A stretch of 64,000 nucleotides of DNA, from positions 62,001-126,000 of the forward strand of contig NZ_QRNF01000003.1 of NCBI RefSeq assembly GCF_003474435.1. The letters are read 5' to 3'. The notes under the pieces were generated by a model. It saw only the letters and a list, made by a program, of their open reading frames with translations, had not been told where the DNA came from and did no database searches. How positions within the stretch are numbered: the stretch's first letter is position 1; every line of letters begins with the position of its first letter. This document shows, piece by piece, positions 37,004 through 47,148 of the stretch. The position numbers and the translations under genes were made by a program. Source of the stretch: Ruminococcus sp. AF46-10NS. Lineage in GTDB: Bacteria > Bacillota > Clostridia > Lachnospirales > Lachnospiraceae.

Positions 37004-37990
37004 ATGAGCATAAGAATTGGTATTTTAGGTTACGGTAATCTGGGCCGCGGCGTGGAGTGCGCCATCAAACATAACCCGGATACAGAGCTGGTTGCAGTAT
37101 TTACCAGACGCGATCCGGAAACTGTAAAGATACTCACAGAGACAGCCAGGGTTTACTCTGTAAAAGATGCAGAGAAGATGAAAGACGAGATCGATGTTCT
37201 CATCATCTGCGGAGGAAGCGCGACAGATCTTCCAGTCCAGACACCGGAATATGTGAAATATTTCAATGTTGTAGACAGCTTTGATACACATAAGAGAATT
37301 CCGGAGCATTTTGCAAATGTTGATAAAGCTGCAACAGAGACAGGTCATGTAGGAATCATCTCTGTAGGCTGGGATCCGGGAATGTTCTCCCTGAACCGTA
37401 TGTACGCAAATGCTATTCTTACAAACGGAAATGATTATACATTCTGGGGCAAGGGTGTAAGCCAGGGACATTCCGATGCAGTTCGCCGCATCAAAGGTGT
37501 AAAAGATGCAAAACAGTACACAATTCCTGTAGAAGCTGCACTTGAGTCTGTAAGAAACGGAGAGAATCCTGAGCTTACAACACGTCAGAAACATACAAGA
37601 GAGTGCTTTGTAGTAGCTGAGGAAGGTGCTGATCTTGCACGTATCGAGGAAGAGATCAAGACTATGCCGAACTACTTTGACGAGTATGATACAACTGTAC
37701 ATTTCATCTCCCAGGAAGAGCTTGACCGTGATCACAGCGGAATCCCGCACGGTGGTTTTGTGATCCGCAGCGGCAAAACCGGCTGGAACAACGAGAACAG
37801 CCATGTGATCGAGTACAGCCTGAAACTGGATTCCAATCCGGAGTTTACATCTTCTGTTATCGTTGCCTATGCAAGAGCTGCATATCGCATGAACCAGGAA
37901 GGACAGAAAGGCTGCAAGACGGTATTTGATGTTGCACCTGCATATTTAAGTGCGCTTGACGGAGCAGAGCTTCGCAAAAAATTCCTGTAA
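37004..37990 (+). CDS. ddh: meso-Diaminopimelate dehydrogenase
   Basis: A 328-residue NADPH-dependent enzyme that makes meso-diaminopimelate from tetrahydrodipicolinate in one step for lysine and peptidoglycan. The Rossmann motif GILGYGNLGRGVE (7-19) and substrate residues in VGWDPGMFSLNRMYA, FWGKGVSQGHSDAVRR and HGGFVIRSGKTG are typical of Ddh. GGAGG lies before the ATG. Single-gene unit with its own terminator. Confidence 0.95.
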   Translation: MSIRIGILGYGNLGRGVECAIKHNPDTELVAVFTRRDPETVKILTETARVYSVKDAEKMKDEIDVLIICGGSATDLPVQTPEYVKYFNVVDSFDTHKRIPEHFANVDKAATETGHVGIISVGWDPGMFSLNRMYANAILTNGNDYTFWGKGVSQGHSDAVRRIKGVKDAKQYTIPVEAALESVRNGENPELTTRQKHTRECFVVAEEGADLARIEEEIKTMPNYFDEYDTTVHFISQEELDRDHSGIPHGGFVIRSGKTGWNNENSHVIEYSLKLDSNPEFTSSVIVAYARAAYRMNQEGQKGCKTVFDVAPAYLSALDGAELRKKFL

Positions 37991-38042
37991 AAATCTGTAA
38001 CAGATCTGTTACAAACTTCTGATACAGGTGTATAAATAAAAA

Positions 38043-38086
38043 TATCCCCGGAATATCTGTGTATATAGCACATATTTCGGGGATTT
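38043..38086 (+). terminator. Intrinsic terminator after ddh
   Basis: ATCCCCGGAATAT and ATATTTCGGGGAT (with one mismatch) form a long stem followed by TTTTT. Confidence 0.85.
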
Positions 38087-38289
38087 TTCTGTATAAAAAT
38101 AAAAATGGACACAAAGGTCTGGTTATAGTTATGTGAAAACTGTGAAAAGAGCGGAAAGAGTTGACGTACTGTAAAGAATGGTATATAATATGGAAGTAAA
38201 ATTGTAACAGAATTGTAATGAATAGCAGCGAACGATCAGCCGGACTTCAAAAATAGTAAATATCAATTATCTATCAAAGGAAGGTATGT

Positions 38290-39786
38290 ATGCGAAAATT
38301 AAGCAGAAAATGGAAAATTTGGGGACTTTTTTTGATCTTGATGTTTTTTGCAGCTGGAGCGACTGTACACACAACTGCAACAGATGTACAGGCCGCAACC
38401 AAGAATGGATTTAAGACAGAAGGCGGAAAGTCTTATTATTACAAGAATGGTAAGAAAGTCAAGGGATGGCTTACACTGAACGGCAAGAAGTATTACTTCA
38501 ATGCTTCCACAGGCGTGCAGGTAAAAGGTTGGGCCAAAGACCGCAAGGGTAAGCGCTACTTCTATAATGCCAACGGAGTCAAGGGTTATATGGCAACAGG
38601 CTGGCTTACAGACCGCAAGAAGAATACACGCTACTTTAATCCAAGTACAGGATATATGACAACCAGATGGGCAACTATCAGTAAGAAGAAGTATTATTTC
38701 TACAGTGGCAATGGTGTTGCGGCTAAGAATAAATTTCTTACAGATACCAAGAAAGTTACCCGATATTTTACCAGCAAGTGCTTTATGGCAACTGGCTGGG
38801 CAACAAACAGTAAGTCTCAGAAACGTTATTTTGACCCAAGGACAGGAGCTATGTACAAGGGATTTAAGAAGATTGGTAATAATACATATTACTTCTACAG
38901 CGGCAGCGGTGTTATGGCGACTGGCTGGGTGGAGAATACGTCCAAGGGATATAAATATTACTTTAATCCATCTACTGGTATCATGGCAACCGGTACTGTG
39001 ACTATTGACGGCAAGAAATATACATTCAACAGCAGCGGAATCCTGCAGGTGAATACTAATCCTAGCACGACAACATCCACAGGAACCAGAACGATTAAGA
39101 ACTTCCTGGCTAATGCACTGAAACCGGTTGGACAGACCCTTTATGTATGGGGCGGTGGCCATAACTGGTCAGATGCAACCAGAAAAGGTGTAAGTTCCAG
39201 GTGGAAACAGTGGTATGACAGTAATTCAAGTTCCTATAATTACAAATATTATATGGATCTTAGTGAGAGTACAGAGCAGAAAGGTCTTGACTGTTCCGGC
39301 TATGTAGGATGGTCTGTATATCAGATCATGCAGAGTAAATCTGGCGGTGTGAACTATACAACAGTTTCAGGAAGCATCGGATCTTTATATTCAGGCAGAG
39401 GAATGGGAAAAATCGTTTCACAGGCACAGCTTGCAAGCTCCGGATATAAGCTTTATCCTGGAGATATCGGATATAATGGCGGACATACATGGATGGTTCT
39501 CGGACAGTGTGCAGATAAGAGTGCTGTGATCCTTCACTGCACACCGAATGCAGGTGTTCAGATTTCCGGAACCCCGACACCGAGCGGAACATATGGTAGC
39601 CAGGCTATCGCGCTGGCAGAGACTTATATGGCCAAGTATCCGGGTGTTACTAAATATGATTATCATGAGTCCAGCGGTAACTATATCCGCAACGGCGCGT
39701 ACTTCAGATGGAACAGAAGTACACTTTCTGATCCGGATGGATATTTGAATAAGACAGCAAACCAGATCCTGGCAGATCTGTTCTGA
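38290..39786 (+). CDS. Cell-wall protein with choline-binding-like repeats and NlpC/P60-like domain
   Basis: A 498-residue exported protein. After the signal (LFLILMFFAAGATVHTTA) come about ten tandem cell-wall-binding repeats (GKKYYFNASTGVQVKGW pattern, residues about 40-255), then a catalytic region with the NlpC/P60-type nucleophile (GLDCSGYVGWSVYQ) and a histidine (GGHTWMVLGQ). It is probably an endopeptidase or amidase that acts on peptidoglycan. The aromatic repeats resemble those that bind choline or other wall polymers. It has its own promoter region and terminator. Confidence 0.85.
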   Translation: MRKLSRKWKIWGLFLILMFFAAGATVHTTATDVQAATKNGFKTEGGKSYYYKNGKKVKGWLTLNGKKYYFNASTGVQVKGWAKDRKGKRYFYNANGVKGYMATGWLTDRKKNTRYFNPSTGYMTTRWATISKKKYYFYSGNGVAAKNKFLTDTKKVTRYFTSKCFMATGWATNSKSQKRYFDPRTGAMYKGFKKIGNNTYYFYSGSGVMATGWVENTSKGYKYYFNPSTGIMATGTVTIDGKKYTFNSSGILQVNTNPSTTTSTGTRTIKNFLANALKPVGQTLYVWGGGHNWSDATRKGVSSRWKQWYDSNSSSYNYKYYMDLSESTEQKGLDCSGYVGWSVYQIMQSKSGGVNYTTVSGSIGSLYSGRGMGKIVSQAQLASSGYKLYPGDIGYNGGHTWMVLGQCADKSAVILHCTPNAGVQISGTPTPSGTYGSQAIALAETYMAKYPGVTKYDYHESSGNYIRNGAYFRWNRSTLSDPDGYLNKTANQILADLF

Positions 39787-39846
39787 TTCGCCCGATATTT
39801 GGAAGAACAATAAACACGGAAGCAAAAAAAACGTAACAAATAGAAT

Positions 39847-39885
39847 GGGAGATTCCTTTAGGTAATAAGGAGTCTCCCGTTTTTT
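39847..39885 (+). terminator. Intrinsic terminator
   Basis: GGGAGATTCCTT and AAGGAGTCTCCC form a 12-bp stem with one mismatch, followed by six T. The remaining stretch up to 40123 shows an AT-rich region and a ribosome site but no other feature. Confidence 0.9.
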
Positions 39886-40123
39886 ATATCTTTAATGTCA
39901 AAAACATTAATAAATGTTACAAAGTTTTGAACTAAACAATAAAAAAACCTTGCATTCTAAATAACACTGTGTTAATATATAAAAAGATTGAAATAAAATA
40001 TTTCAAAAATATTACACAAACTGTTAAAGATGAAATAATAACAGACGTAAGTAACTGAAACAGCGACGTTTTTTATTCGCTATAGAATCAGAATTCAGAA
40101 TCAGATTGCGAGGGTGAACAGTC

Positions 40124-41601
40124 ATGAAGAAAAGAATATTATGTCTGACACTGGCGCTCATCATCAGCGGAGCACAGGTAGTCAGCGTAAGCGCAACAAG
40201 AGAAGATGAAGCAGCACTTCAGCAGGAGATGGAGGCAACCAACGACCAGCTGAATGCTACATACTCCAGATTGGATGAGCTTTCAGCACAGAAGTCGCAG
40301 ATCGAAGGTGAGATTTCTACTCTTGATGCCAATCTTGTAAACGTGATGGTTTCTATCCAGACACTGGAGGGAGATATCTCCAATAAAGAAGCCGACATTG
40401 CATCTACACAGACTAACCTTGAGAAGGCTAAGAATGCCAAGGCGAAGCAGTACGAGGCAATGAAGAAACGTATTCAGTATCTTTATGAGAAAGGCGGAGA
40501 TGATGCATGGTTCCAGATGATGCTCAATGCAGAGAATCTGTCAGATCTTCTTACAAGAGCTGAGTATACACAGAAGACATATGAGCAGGACAGAAAGAGC
40601 CTTGAAAAGTATTCCAATACCATTCAGCAGGTAGCCAATCTGGAAGCACAGTACACACAGGAGAAGGCTGAACTTGAGGGAATGAAGCAGGAATATGAGG
40701 CAGAGTCCCAGAATCTGCAGGCACAGTTGGATGAGAAACGTGCTACATCTGCAGATTATGATAATGAGATTGCTTATGCACAGCAGCAGGCTACTGATTA
40801 TGCAAATCTTCTTGCAGAGCAGACAGCAGAGCTTCAGAGATTAGAGGCTGAGCGTATTGCTGCTGAAGAAGAGGCAAGACGTCAGGCAGAAGCAGAGGCA
40901 GCAGCAAGAGCACAGGCAGAGGCTGAAGAGGAAGCGAGACGTCAGGCTGAAGCAGAAGCACAGCAGGACGAAGAAGATCAGAGCGATGATGTTCAATATG
41001 ATGAGAACGGCGATGAGATCGAGAATACAGATGAAGACACTGCAGAAGACGATGATGAGTATGTAGAGGGAGACACAGATGACAGTGAGGACGATGGTGT
41101 TCAGTATGACGAGGATGGAAATGTGATCTCTGATAATACAGATGAAGCAGAAGACAACACAGACGCTGATTCTGATAACGGTGATTACTCTGAGGCAGAT
41201 ACTTCAGAGGATACATCTTCTTCCGAAAGTGAGAGCTCTTCTTCCTCTTACAGCAGTGGTTCCGGTTCTTCGGTTGTAAATTATGCAACACAGTTTGTCG
41301 GCAACCCATATGTATGGGGCGGTACAAGCCTTACTAATGGAGCAGACTGCTCCGGTTTCGTACAGAGTGTATATGCAAACTTTGGCGTCAGCTTCCGAGA
41401 ACATCCTATGAGCAGCAGAATGCAGGTACAGAGGTGTCCTATGCAGATGCACAGCCAGGAGATCTGATCTGTTACGGTGGACACGTTGCAATTTACATGG
41501 GCAACGGACAGATCGTCCATGCATCCAACTCACAGGACGGAATCAAGGTCAGCAATGATGCTACATACAGAACAATCGTGTCTGTAAGACGTCTTGTATA
41601 A
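40124..41601 (+). CDS. Coiled-coil NlpC/P60 peptidoglycan hydrolase (apparent frameshift)
   Basis: A signal peptide (ILCLTLALIISGAQVVSVSA) is followed by a long coiled coil (about residues 28-275, heptad-rich ALQQEMEATNDQLNATYS pattern, with a PcsB-like N-terminal region), an acidic linker of about 110 residues (DDVQYDENGDEIEN), and an NlpC/P60 domain (NPYVWGGTSLTNGADCSGFV). After one missing base near 41391 the domain continues with QPGDLICYGGHVAIYMGNG, including the catalytic histidine, and ends RLV at 41601. The corrected length is about 492 residues. It probably cleaves peptidoglycan stems, with the coiled coil controlling activity, as in PcsB-type enzymes. Confidence 0.85.
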
Positions 41602-41651
41602 TTTTGTTCAAATGCGGATGCTTTTGTCCGTCTGATAACAATAATATACAG

Positions 41652-41683
41652 CATCCCGGTGGTTTTCTGCCGGGATGTTTTTT
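41652..41683 (+). terminator. Intrinsic terminator
   Basis: CATCCCGG and CCGGGATG form a perfect 8-bp stem with a 10-base loop, followed by six T. Confidence 0.92.
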
Positions 41684-41774
41684 GATGAAAAGTTTGAAAA
41701 AAGTTTTCAAAACATATTGACATATAATTAACATGGTGTTATTATAATGTCAGTATAATTCCATATTGAACATA

Positions 41775-42055
41775 GCAAGTGCTGCGGGAGTCTGACAGTT
41801 ATCTGATAATTATCGGAATCTCACAGAAAAGGGAATCAGGTGAGAAACCTGAACGATCCGGTCACTGTAACGGAGGAGCGAATCTCAGAGTCCATTGTAC
41901 ATATGTATGAGAAGGAGAGATAAGCCATGATCCCGGAGTCAGGAAACCTGCTTGTTATGGCGAGGTTAAACTTCCGTGTAAAGTGTAACAACCATTTCAG
42001 GGACTCCGCACCCCTGGGACGTTGTCTACTTTTTTACGAGAGTAGGCATTTTTTT
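41775..42055 (+). promoter_or_regulatory. Cobalamin riboswitch with terminator
   Basis: A TTGACA-17-TATTAT promoter (41717-41745) precedes the RNA. The conserved blocks are GGGAATCAGGTGAGAAACCTG, CCGGTCACTG, GGAGGAGCGAATC, GATAAGCCATGATCCCGGAG and GTCAGGAAACCTGC (to about 41952). GTCTACT/AGTAGGC with a seven-T run (42024-42055) is the likely expression-platform terminator. It would switch off the Cys-rich gene downstream when cobalamin is high. Confidence 0.92.
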
Positions 42056-42166
42056 ATGGAATGCGCCTGTTCATATGAATTATACATGATTAAATGGCAG
42101 GCGATACTACTCCGGATACATTCGTTCCCTCCGCGCACTCATGAACGGATTATATTTCTACCCCGG

Positions 42167-42189
42167 GGTGGCATCGCTACCTCTTTTTT
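42167..42189 (+). terminator. Second intrinsic terminator in the same leader
   Basis: GGTGGC and GCTACC pair around a 3-base loop and precede a six-T run, 45 bp before the GTG start. The stretch GGGTGGCATCGC is one base away from the T-box antiterminator consensus, but the usual upstream T-box parts are not seen. Confidence 0.6.
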
Positions 42190-42234
42190 ATGGGAAAAAT
42201 CATGAGTGTATAATCCTGGAAGGAGGTAACAAGC

Positions 42235-42549
42235 GTGGAGAAACCATACTGGGAAGGAAAAGAATTTTCATATTACAGTCATAAGAAATGTGAATATTTC
42301 CCATGCCATACAGGAGCAGATCCGGATAATTTCAACTGTTTGTTCTGTTATTGTCCTTTGTATGCACTGGGAGATAAATGTGGAGGCAATTTCCGATTCC
42401 TGGACAGCGGGATCAAGGATTGTTCCAGATGCAAAATTCCGCATAAAAGAGAGAATTACGGATACATCACAGGCAAATATAAGGAACTTGCTGAACTTAT
42501 AAGAAAACAGCGGAAGAATGAAACGGAGAATATGAAGAAACCGTATTAA
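42235..42549 (+). CDS. Cysteine-rich small-domain protein
   Basis: A 104-residue protein that starts with GTG; AAGGAGG lies 9 bases before it. Cysteines occur at CEYFPCHTG, FNCLFCYCPLYALGDKCGG and KDCSRCKIPH, which is the Cys_rich_small family (PF04071). These proteins accompany cobalamin synthesis or salvage genes and may bind a metal. The cobalamin riboswitch upstream fits this link. The exact function is unknown. Confidence 0.82.
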   Translation: MEKPYWEGKEFSYYSHKKCEYFPCHTGADPDNFNCLFCYCPLYALGDKCGGNFRFLDSGIKDCSRCKIPHKRENYGYITGKYKELAELIRKQRKNETENMKKPY

Positions 42550-42592
42550 GACAGAAATTGCAAGTGATATTAAATATAGAAGAAATAAAAAA

Positions 42593-42633
42593 CCAGTTCT
42601 GACCATAAATAGGATGTCGGAACTGGCTTTTTT
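42593..42633. terminator. Terminator between convergent genes
   Basis: CCAGTTC and GAACTGG plus GAC/GTC form a stem followed by CTTTTTT on the plus strand and AAAAAA on the other side, so it can end transcripts from both directions. Confidence 0.85.
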
Positions 42634-42788
42634 GATTGGATCAGGAAAGTTTCCCGTCGATGTAAATATCCATCTGGCGAACCAGATCAATAAGATTTCT
42701 GCAGGATTGCCGATATCTGCCTGCCTGGATATGCAGCCTGCGGCAGATCACAGATCTGTGATCCAGGTAGAGATATGAGCTGACAGCA

Positions 42789-43511
42789 TTATACTTCCTG
42801 TCTGGTCTGAAGAAATACTTTCAGTCTGGGAATCTGATTGTTGAGGATCAGACTTTCCGGAAACATGGCCTGATGAACGAAATCAGCAGCATATGTAAAA
42901 TCACCGATATGTTCCGGCCCGTGGCTGTCGCTGGAAAGAAGCAGAGGCAGGTGGTATTTGCGGCAGCAGCGGAGAATCTCAAAGCAGTTCTCTCTGGTAT
43001 CGCCACGATAGCCATGTGGGGCAAGAGAAGCTTCATTGATTTCAAAAATCGTGCCTGTTTCTCTTGCTGCCCTGGCGAGGACATCGTAATTTACCGGGTA
43101 ATGGGTGTTGTCGCTGTGGCCGAGAATTTTGACGCAGGGATTTTTCATTACATTAAGAAAGGCTTCTGTATTCTCATCACGTGTGCCACAGCGGTAATTC
43201 CAGGAGTGCATGCTGGCAATTGCATAATCAAGTTTACATAACAATTCCTGATCCAAGTCTATGCTGCCGTTTCGGTCAAGAATATTCAGTTCGATTCCGT
43301 AAAGAAGCTCTACTCCGAAATGTTCTCTGGGAGAGTAGGTGAGGCTGCGGAAATAAGATGAGGTTCCGGCAGCCAGAGTTCCGGGGCCGTGATCTGTGAT
43401 TCCCAGGAGACGAAGTCCCTTTGCAGCTGCGGCGCGTGCCATGTTGGTGATGGTACATTCTGTACCGTGTCCGCTGGCGATGGAATGCGTATGCATATCC
43501 GAAAGATACAT
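42789..43511 (-). CDS. PHP-domain phosphoesterase, YcdX type
   Basis: A 240-residue metal-dependent phosphatase. The N-terminal DMHTHSIASGHG holds the first metal-binding HTH motif. GITDHGPG, GIELNILD, IASMHSW, ILGHSDNTHYPV and LSSDSHGPEHIGDF carry further conserved His and Asp residues of the PHP fold. These enzymes cleave small phosphate esters. The gene is alone on the minus strand. Its last residues LILNNQIPRLKVFL match the normal family end, so it looks complete. Confidence 0.88.
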   Translation of the reverse strand: MYLSDMHTHSIASGHGTECTITNMARAAAAKGLRLLGITDHGPGTLAAGTSSYFRSLTYSPREHFGVELLYGIELNILDRNGSIDLDQELLCKLDYAIASMHSWNYRCGTRDENTEAFLNVMKNPCVKILGHSDNTHYPVNYDVLARAARETGTIFEINEASLAPHGYRGDTRENCFEILRCCRKYHLPLLLSSDSHGPEHIGDFTYAADFVHQAMFPESLILNNQIPRLKVFLQTRQEV

Positions 43512-43676
43512 GGATTTTTCACCTCTTTTTTATGAATATCAATACTGATTCCAGTATGGCAGAGTAAAAAAACAAAGTCAATAGATAAAAATGCAAATTC
43601 ACGAAAAACAAATAAAAAAGACACAATTTAACAGATAAAAACCACAGAAACAGCAACAAATGAGTGTTGGATTTCG

Positions 43677-43705
43677 TTGACACTGAATTGCGGGTGAGGT
43701 ATAAT
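43677..43705 (+). promoter_or_regulatory. Promoter of the glycyl radical enzyme genes
   Basis: TTGACA (43677-43682), a 17-bp spacer and TATAAT (43700-43705) form a consensus promoter for the dehydratase and its activase. Confidence 0.85.
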
Positions 43706-43777
43706 AAAATTACATGAGCACATAGCCGGAAGTATGTAAAAATCATCAGAAACAACCGGTTGTGAGAAAGGAGAATC

Positions 43778-46303
43778 ATGGAGAAATTTCATATAGCAGA
43801 TATCCCGAAAACAGACAGGATCACCCATCTGGTAGATAACCTCTATGCGAAGATGCCGGTGATAGAATCAGCCAGAGCCAAACTGATCACAGAATCCTAC
43901 AAGGCAACAGAAGATGAGCCGATCATCACAAGAAGAGCCAAGGCTTTTGCACACATCCTGCACAATATTCCGATCATCATCCGTGATGAGGAACTGATCG
44001 TAGGAAGCAGCACACTGGCACCAAGAGGATGTCAGACATTCCCGGAGTATTCCTTCCAGTGGCTGGAGGATGAGCTGGACACAGTAGCTACCAGAACAGC
44101 CGATCCATTCTATATTGCGGAGGAGACCAAGGCCGAACTTCGCGAGGTACATAAATACTGGAAAGGTAAGACCACCAGCGAACTGGCAACTTCCTATATG
44201 GCACCGGAAGCAATCCTTGCTATTGACCATAACATCTTCACACCGGGAAATTATTTCTACAATGGTGTAGGCCATGTAACTGTTAAATATGAAGAGGTGC
44301 TGGCTATCGGTTATGAAGGAATCATTGAAAAAGCTCAGAAAGAGCTGGATGAGTGCAATGTAGGGGATGGCGATTACGCAAAAAAATCCCGTTTCCTGGA
44401 AGCAGTTATCATGAGTTGTCAGGCAGTTATCGACTATGCACATCGTTATGCTGAACTCGCAGAGCAGATGGCATATCAGTGCCAGGATCCGACAAGAAAA
44501 CAGGAGCTCCTTCAGATCGCATCCAACTGCAGCCGTGTACCGGCTAAGGGCGCACGCAATTTCTACGAAGCATGCCAGTCCTTCTGGTTTGTACAGCAGC
44601 TGATCCAGATGGAGAGCAGCGGACATTCCATTTCACCAGGACGTTTTGATCAGTATATGTATCCATATTATAAGAGTGATATGGAGGCAGGCAACCTTAC
44701 AAGAGAATTTGCCCAGGAACTGATGGACTGCATCTGGGTTAAATTAAATGACCTGAATAAATGCCGTGACGCTGCATCCGCAGAAGGCTTTGCAGGCTAC
44801 AGCCTTTTCCAGAACCTGATCGCAGGTGGACAGAACAAGGAAGGCGAGGATGTGACCAATGATCTCTCCTTTATGTGCATCCAGGCATCTATGCATGTAC
44901 ATCTTCCGGCACCATCTCTTTCAGTAAGAGTATGGAACGGATCTCCGCATGAATTCCTGATCAAGGCAGCAGAGCTTACAAGAACAGGAATCGGACTTCC
45001 GGCTTACTACAATGATGAGGTTATCATTCCTGCACTGCAGAACCGTGGCCTTTCTCTTGCAGATGCCAGAGAATATAACATCATCGGCTGCGTAGAACCG
45101 CAGAAAGCAGGTAAGACAGAGGGCTGGCATGATGCTGCATTCTTTAACATGTGCCGTCCGCTGGAGATGGTTTTCTCTAATGGTATGGACAAAGGGGTGC
45201 AGATCAGTGTTCAGACCGGCGATGTCACAGAGATGAAGACTTTTGACGAGTTCTATGAGGCATATAAGAAACAGATGGAATATTTCATCTCCCTGCTTGT
45301 AAATGCCGATAATGCCATTGATGTGGCACATGCAGAGAGATGTCCGCTGCCATTCCTTTCCTGTATGGTGGATGACTGCCTGAAACGTGGTAAATCCGTT
45401 CAGGAAGGAGGAGCTGTTTATAACTTCACAGGTCCTCAGGGATTTGGTATTGCCAACATGGCAGATTCCCTGTATGCAATCCGCAAGCTTGTATATGAAG
45501 AGAAGAAGATGACCATGGAAGAGCTGAAAGAGGCTCTGGCATGGAACTATGGCAAGGGTATTGATGCACAGTCTGCGGCAGATATCACTACCATTGTAAT
45601 GAAGAAGCTCCAGGAAAACGGCATCAGTGTGAATGAGCAGACAGCAACAGCTGTTATGACAGCAGCTCTCGGAACAGAGCCATCTCCTGAGAAGAAAGCA
45701 AGATTCGAAGAGATCCACAAGATGATCGAGGAGGTTCCGAAATTCGGAAACGATATCCCGGATGTGGATTATTTTGCAAGAGATGTGGCTTATACTTACA
45801 CCAAGCCGCTTCAGAAATATATGAACCCGAGAGGTGGACATTATCAGGCCGGACTTTATCCTGTATCTGCAAACGTTCCTCTTGGCGGACAGACCGGTGC
45901 AACACCGGATGGACGTTATGCACATACACCTGTTGCAGATGGTGTTTCCCCGTCAGCAGGCAAGGATGTGAAAGGCCCGACAGCAGCAGCAACTTCCGTA
46001 TCCCGTCTGGATCATTTTATCGTATCCAATGGAACACTGTTTAACCAGAAGTTCCATCCGTCTGCACTTGCAGGAAGAGAAGGACTGGAGAAGTTTGTGG
46101 CACTGATCCGCGGATACTTTGATCAGAAGGGTATGCACATGCAGTTCAACGTTGTTGACAGACAGACACTTCTGGATGCACAGAAACATCCGGAGAAGTA
46201 TAAACACTTGGTTGTACGTGTTGCAGGATACAGTGCACTGTTCACTACTCTTTCCCGTTCTCTTCAGGATGATATCATTCGAAGAACTGAGCAGGGCTTC
46301 TAA
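43778..46303 (+). CDS. Glycyl radical propanediol dehydratase (B12-independent)
   Basis: An 841-residue glycyl radical enzyme. Glycyl loop RVAGYSALF places the radical at Gly817. The active-site loop NIIGCVEPQK gives Cys438 and Glu440, with His166 (GVGHVTVKYEE), His283-Ser284 and Asp452. This is the glycerol/1,2-propanediol dehydratase pattern (Cys433, Glu435, Asp447, His164 and His281 in the Clostridium butyricum enzyme), not pyruvate formate-lyase, choline lyase or HPAD. It turns 1,2-propanediol into propanal, inside the microcompartment. The activase gene lies 11 bp downstream. No N-terminal encapsulation helix is obvious. Confidence 0.93.
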   Translation: MEKFHIADIPKTDRITHLVDNLYAKMPVIESARAKLITESYKATEDEPIITRRAKAFAHILHNIPIIIRDEELIVGSSTLAPRGCQTFPEYSFQWLEDELDTVATRTADPFYIAEETKAELREVHKYWKGKTTSELATSYMAPEAILAIDHNIFTPGNYFYNGVGHVTVKYEEVLAIGYEGIIEKAQKELDECNVGDGDYAKKSRFLEAVIMSCQAVIDYAHRYAELAEQMAYQCQDPTRKQELLQIASNCSRVPAKGARNFYEACQSFWFVQQLIQMESSGHSISPGRFDQYMYPYYKSDMEAGNLTREFAQELMDCIWVKLNDLNKCRDAASAEGFAGYSLFQNLIAGGQNKEGEDVTNDLSFMCIQASMHVHLPAPSLSVRVWNGSPHEFLIKAAELTRTGIGLPAYYNDEVIIPALQNRGLSLADAREYNIIGCVEPQKAGKTEGWHDAAFFNMCRPLEMVFSNGMDKGVQISVQTGDVTEMKTFDEFYEAYKKQMEYFISLLVNADNAIDVAHAERCPLPFLSCMVDDCLKRGKSVQEGGAVYNFTGPQGFGIANMADSLYAIRKLVYEEKKMTMEELKEALAWNYGKGIDAQSAADITTIVMKKLQENGISVNEQTATAVMTAALGTEPSPEKKARFEEIHKMIEEVPKFGNDIPDVDYFARDVAYTYTKPLQKYMNPRGGHYQAGLYPVSANVPLGGQTGATPDGRYAHTPVADGVSPSAGKDVKGPTAAATSVSRLDHFIVSNGTLFNQKFHPSALAGREGLEKFVALIRGYFDQKGMHMQFNVVDRQTLLDAQKHPEKYKHLVVRVAGYSALFTTLSRSLQDDIIRRTEQGF

Positions 46304-46314
46304 AGGAGTAACTT

Positions 46315-47106
46315 ATGGACTATTTGGATACAAAGGGCAGGATCTTTGATGTTCAGAAATATTCGGTGCATGACGGTCCGGGAATCCGTACTATCGTATT
46401 CCTGAAAGGCTGTGTCCTTCGCTGTCGCTGGTGCTGTAATCCGGAATCGCAGGAGTACAGGATTCAGAACATGAAAGTACTGGGCGAGGACAAGGTGATC
46501 GGGCGTGATGTGACAGTCCGTGAGATGATCGAGGAAGTAGAAAAAGACCGTGCATATTATTACCGTTCAGGAGGGGGAATCACCCTCTCCGGCGGTGAAT
46601 GTATGTGTCAGGCAGATTTTTCCAGAGATCTGCTACGGGCAGCCAAAGAACGCGGTATCAATACAGCCGTAGAAAGTATGGCCTGTGCCCCGTGGGAAAA
46701 GATCGAGCAGGTTCTTCCGTATCTGGATGTATATCTGATGGATATCAAGCACATGAATCAGGAGAAACACAAGGAATTCACAGGACGCGCCAACGGACTG
46801 ATGCTGGAGAATGCAAGAAAAGTTGCCCTCTATGGAAAAACAAAGCTTGTGATCCGTGTCCCGGTTATTCCTACATTTAATGATTCTGTTGAAGAGATCC
46901 AGGCAATCGCCAGATTTGCGGATTCTCTTCCGGGCGTAAATAAGATTCATCTGCTTCCTTATCACAGACTTGGACAGGATAAGTATGAAGGCCTTGGAAG
47001 ACCCTATTTAATGGAAGGAATTCTTCCACCGACTGCCGAACATATGCAGATGCTTAAGGGTGCTGTACATGCTGTATGCGGTCTGGACTGCCAGATCGGA
47101 GGCTGA
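46315..47106 (+). CDS. Glycyl radical enzyme activase (radical SAM)
   Basis: A 263-residue radical SAM enzyme that puts the radical on the dehydratase. Cys33, Cys37 and Cys40 (GCVLRCRWC) bind the [4Fe-4S] cluster, GGGITLSGGECMCQ is the SAM-binding GGE-type motif, and the end LPYHRLGQDKYEGLG is typical. It lacks the ferredoxin-like insert with two extra clusters that many non-PFL activases carry, so it is of the short, PFL-activase-like kind. It is paired with the dehydratase, 11 bp apart. Confidence 0.93.
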   Translation: MDYLDTKGRIFDVQKYSVHDGPGIRTIVFLKGCVLRCRWCCNPESQEYRIQNMKVLGEDKVIGRDVTVREMIEEVEKDRAYYYRSGGGITLSGGECMCQADFSRDLLRAAKERGINTAVESMACAPWEKIEQVLPYLDVYLMDIKHMNQEKHKEFTGRANGLMLENARKVALYGKTKLVIRVPVIPTFNDSVEEIQAIARFADSLPGVNKIHLLPYHRLGQDKYEGLGRPYLMEGILPPTAEHMQMLKGAVHAVCGLDCQIGG

Positions 47107-47148
47107 AAAACAGCACTTTATAAAGAATGAGATCCTTTTTCAAAAGAA

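Noticed and set aside
42100..42195. A full T-box riboswitch
   Set aside because: Only the GGGTGGCATCGC piece is T-box-like. Space between the cobalamin riboswitch and this motif is too short for stem I, and no specifier loop is seen.
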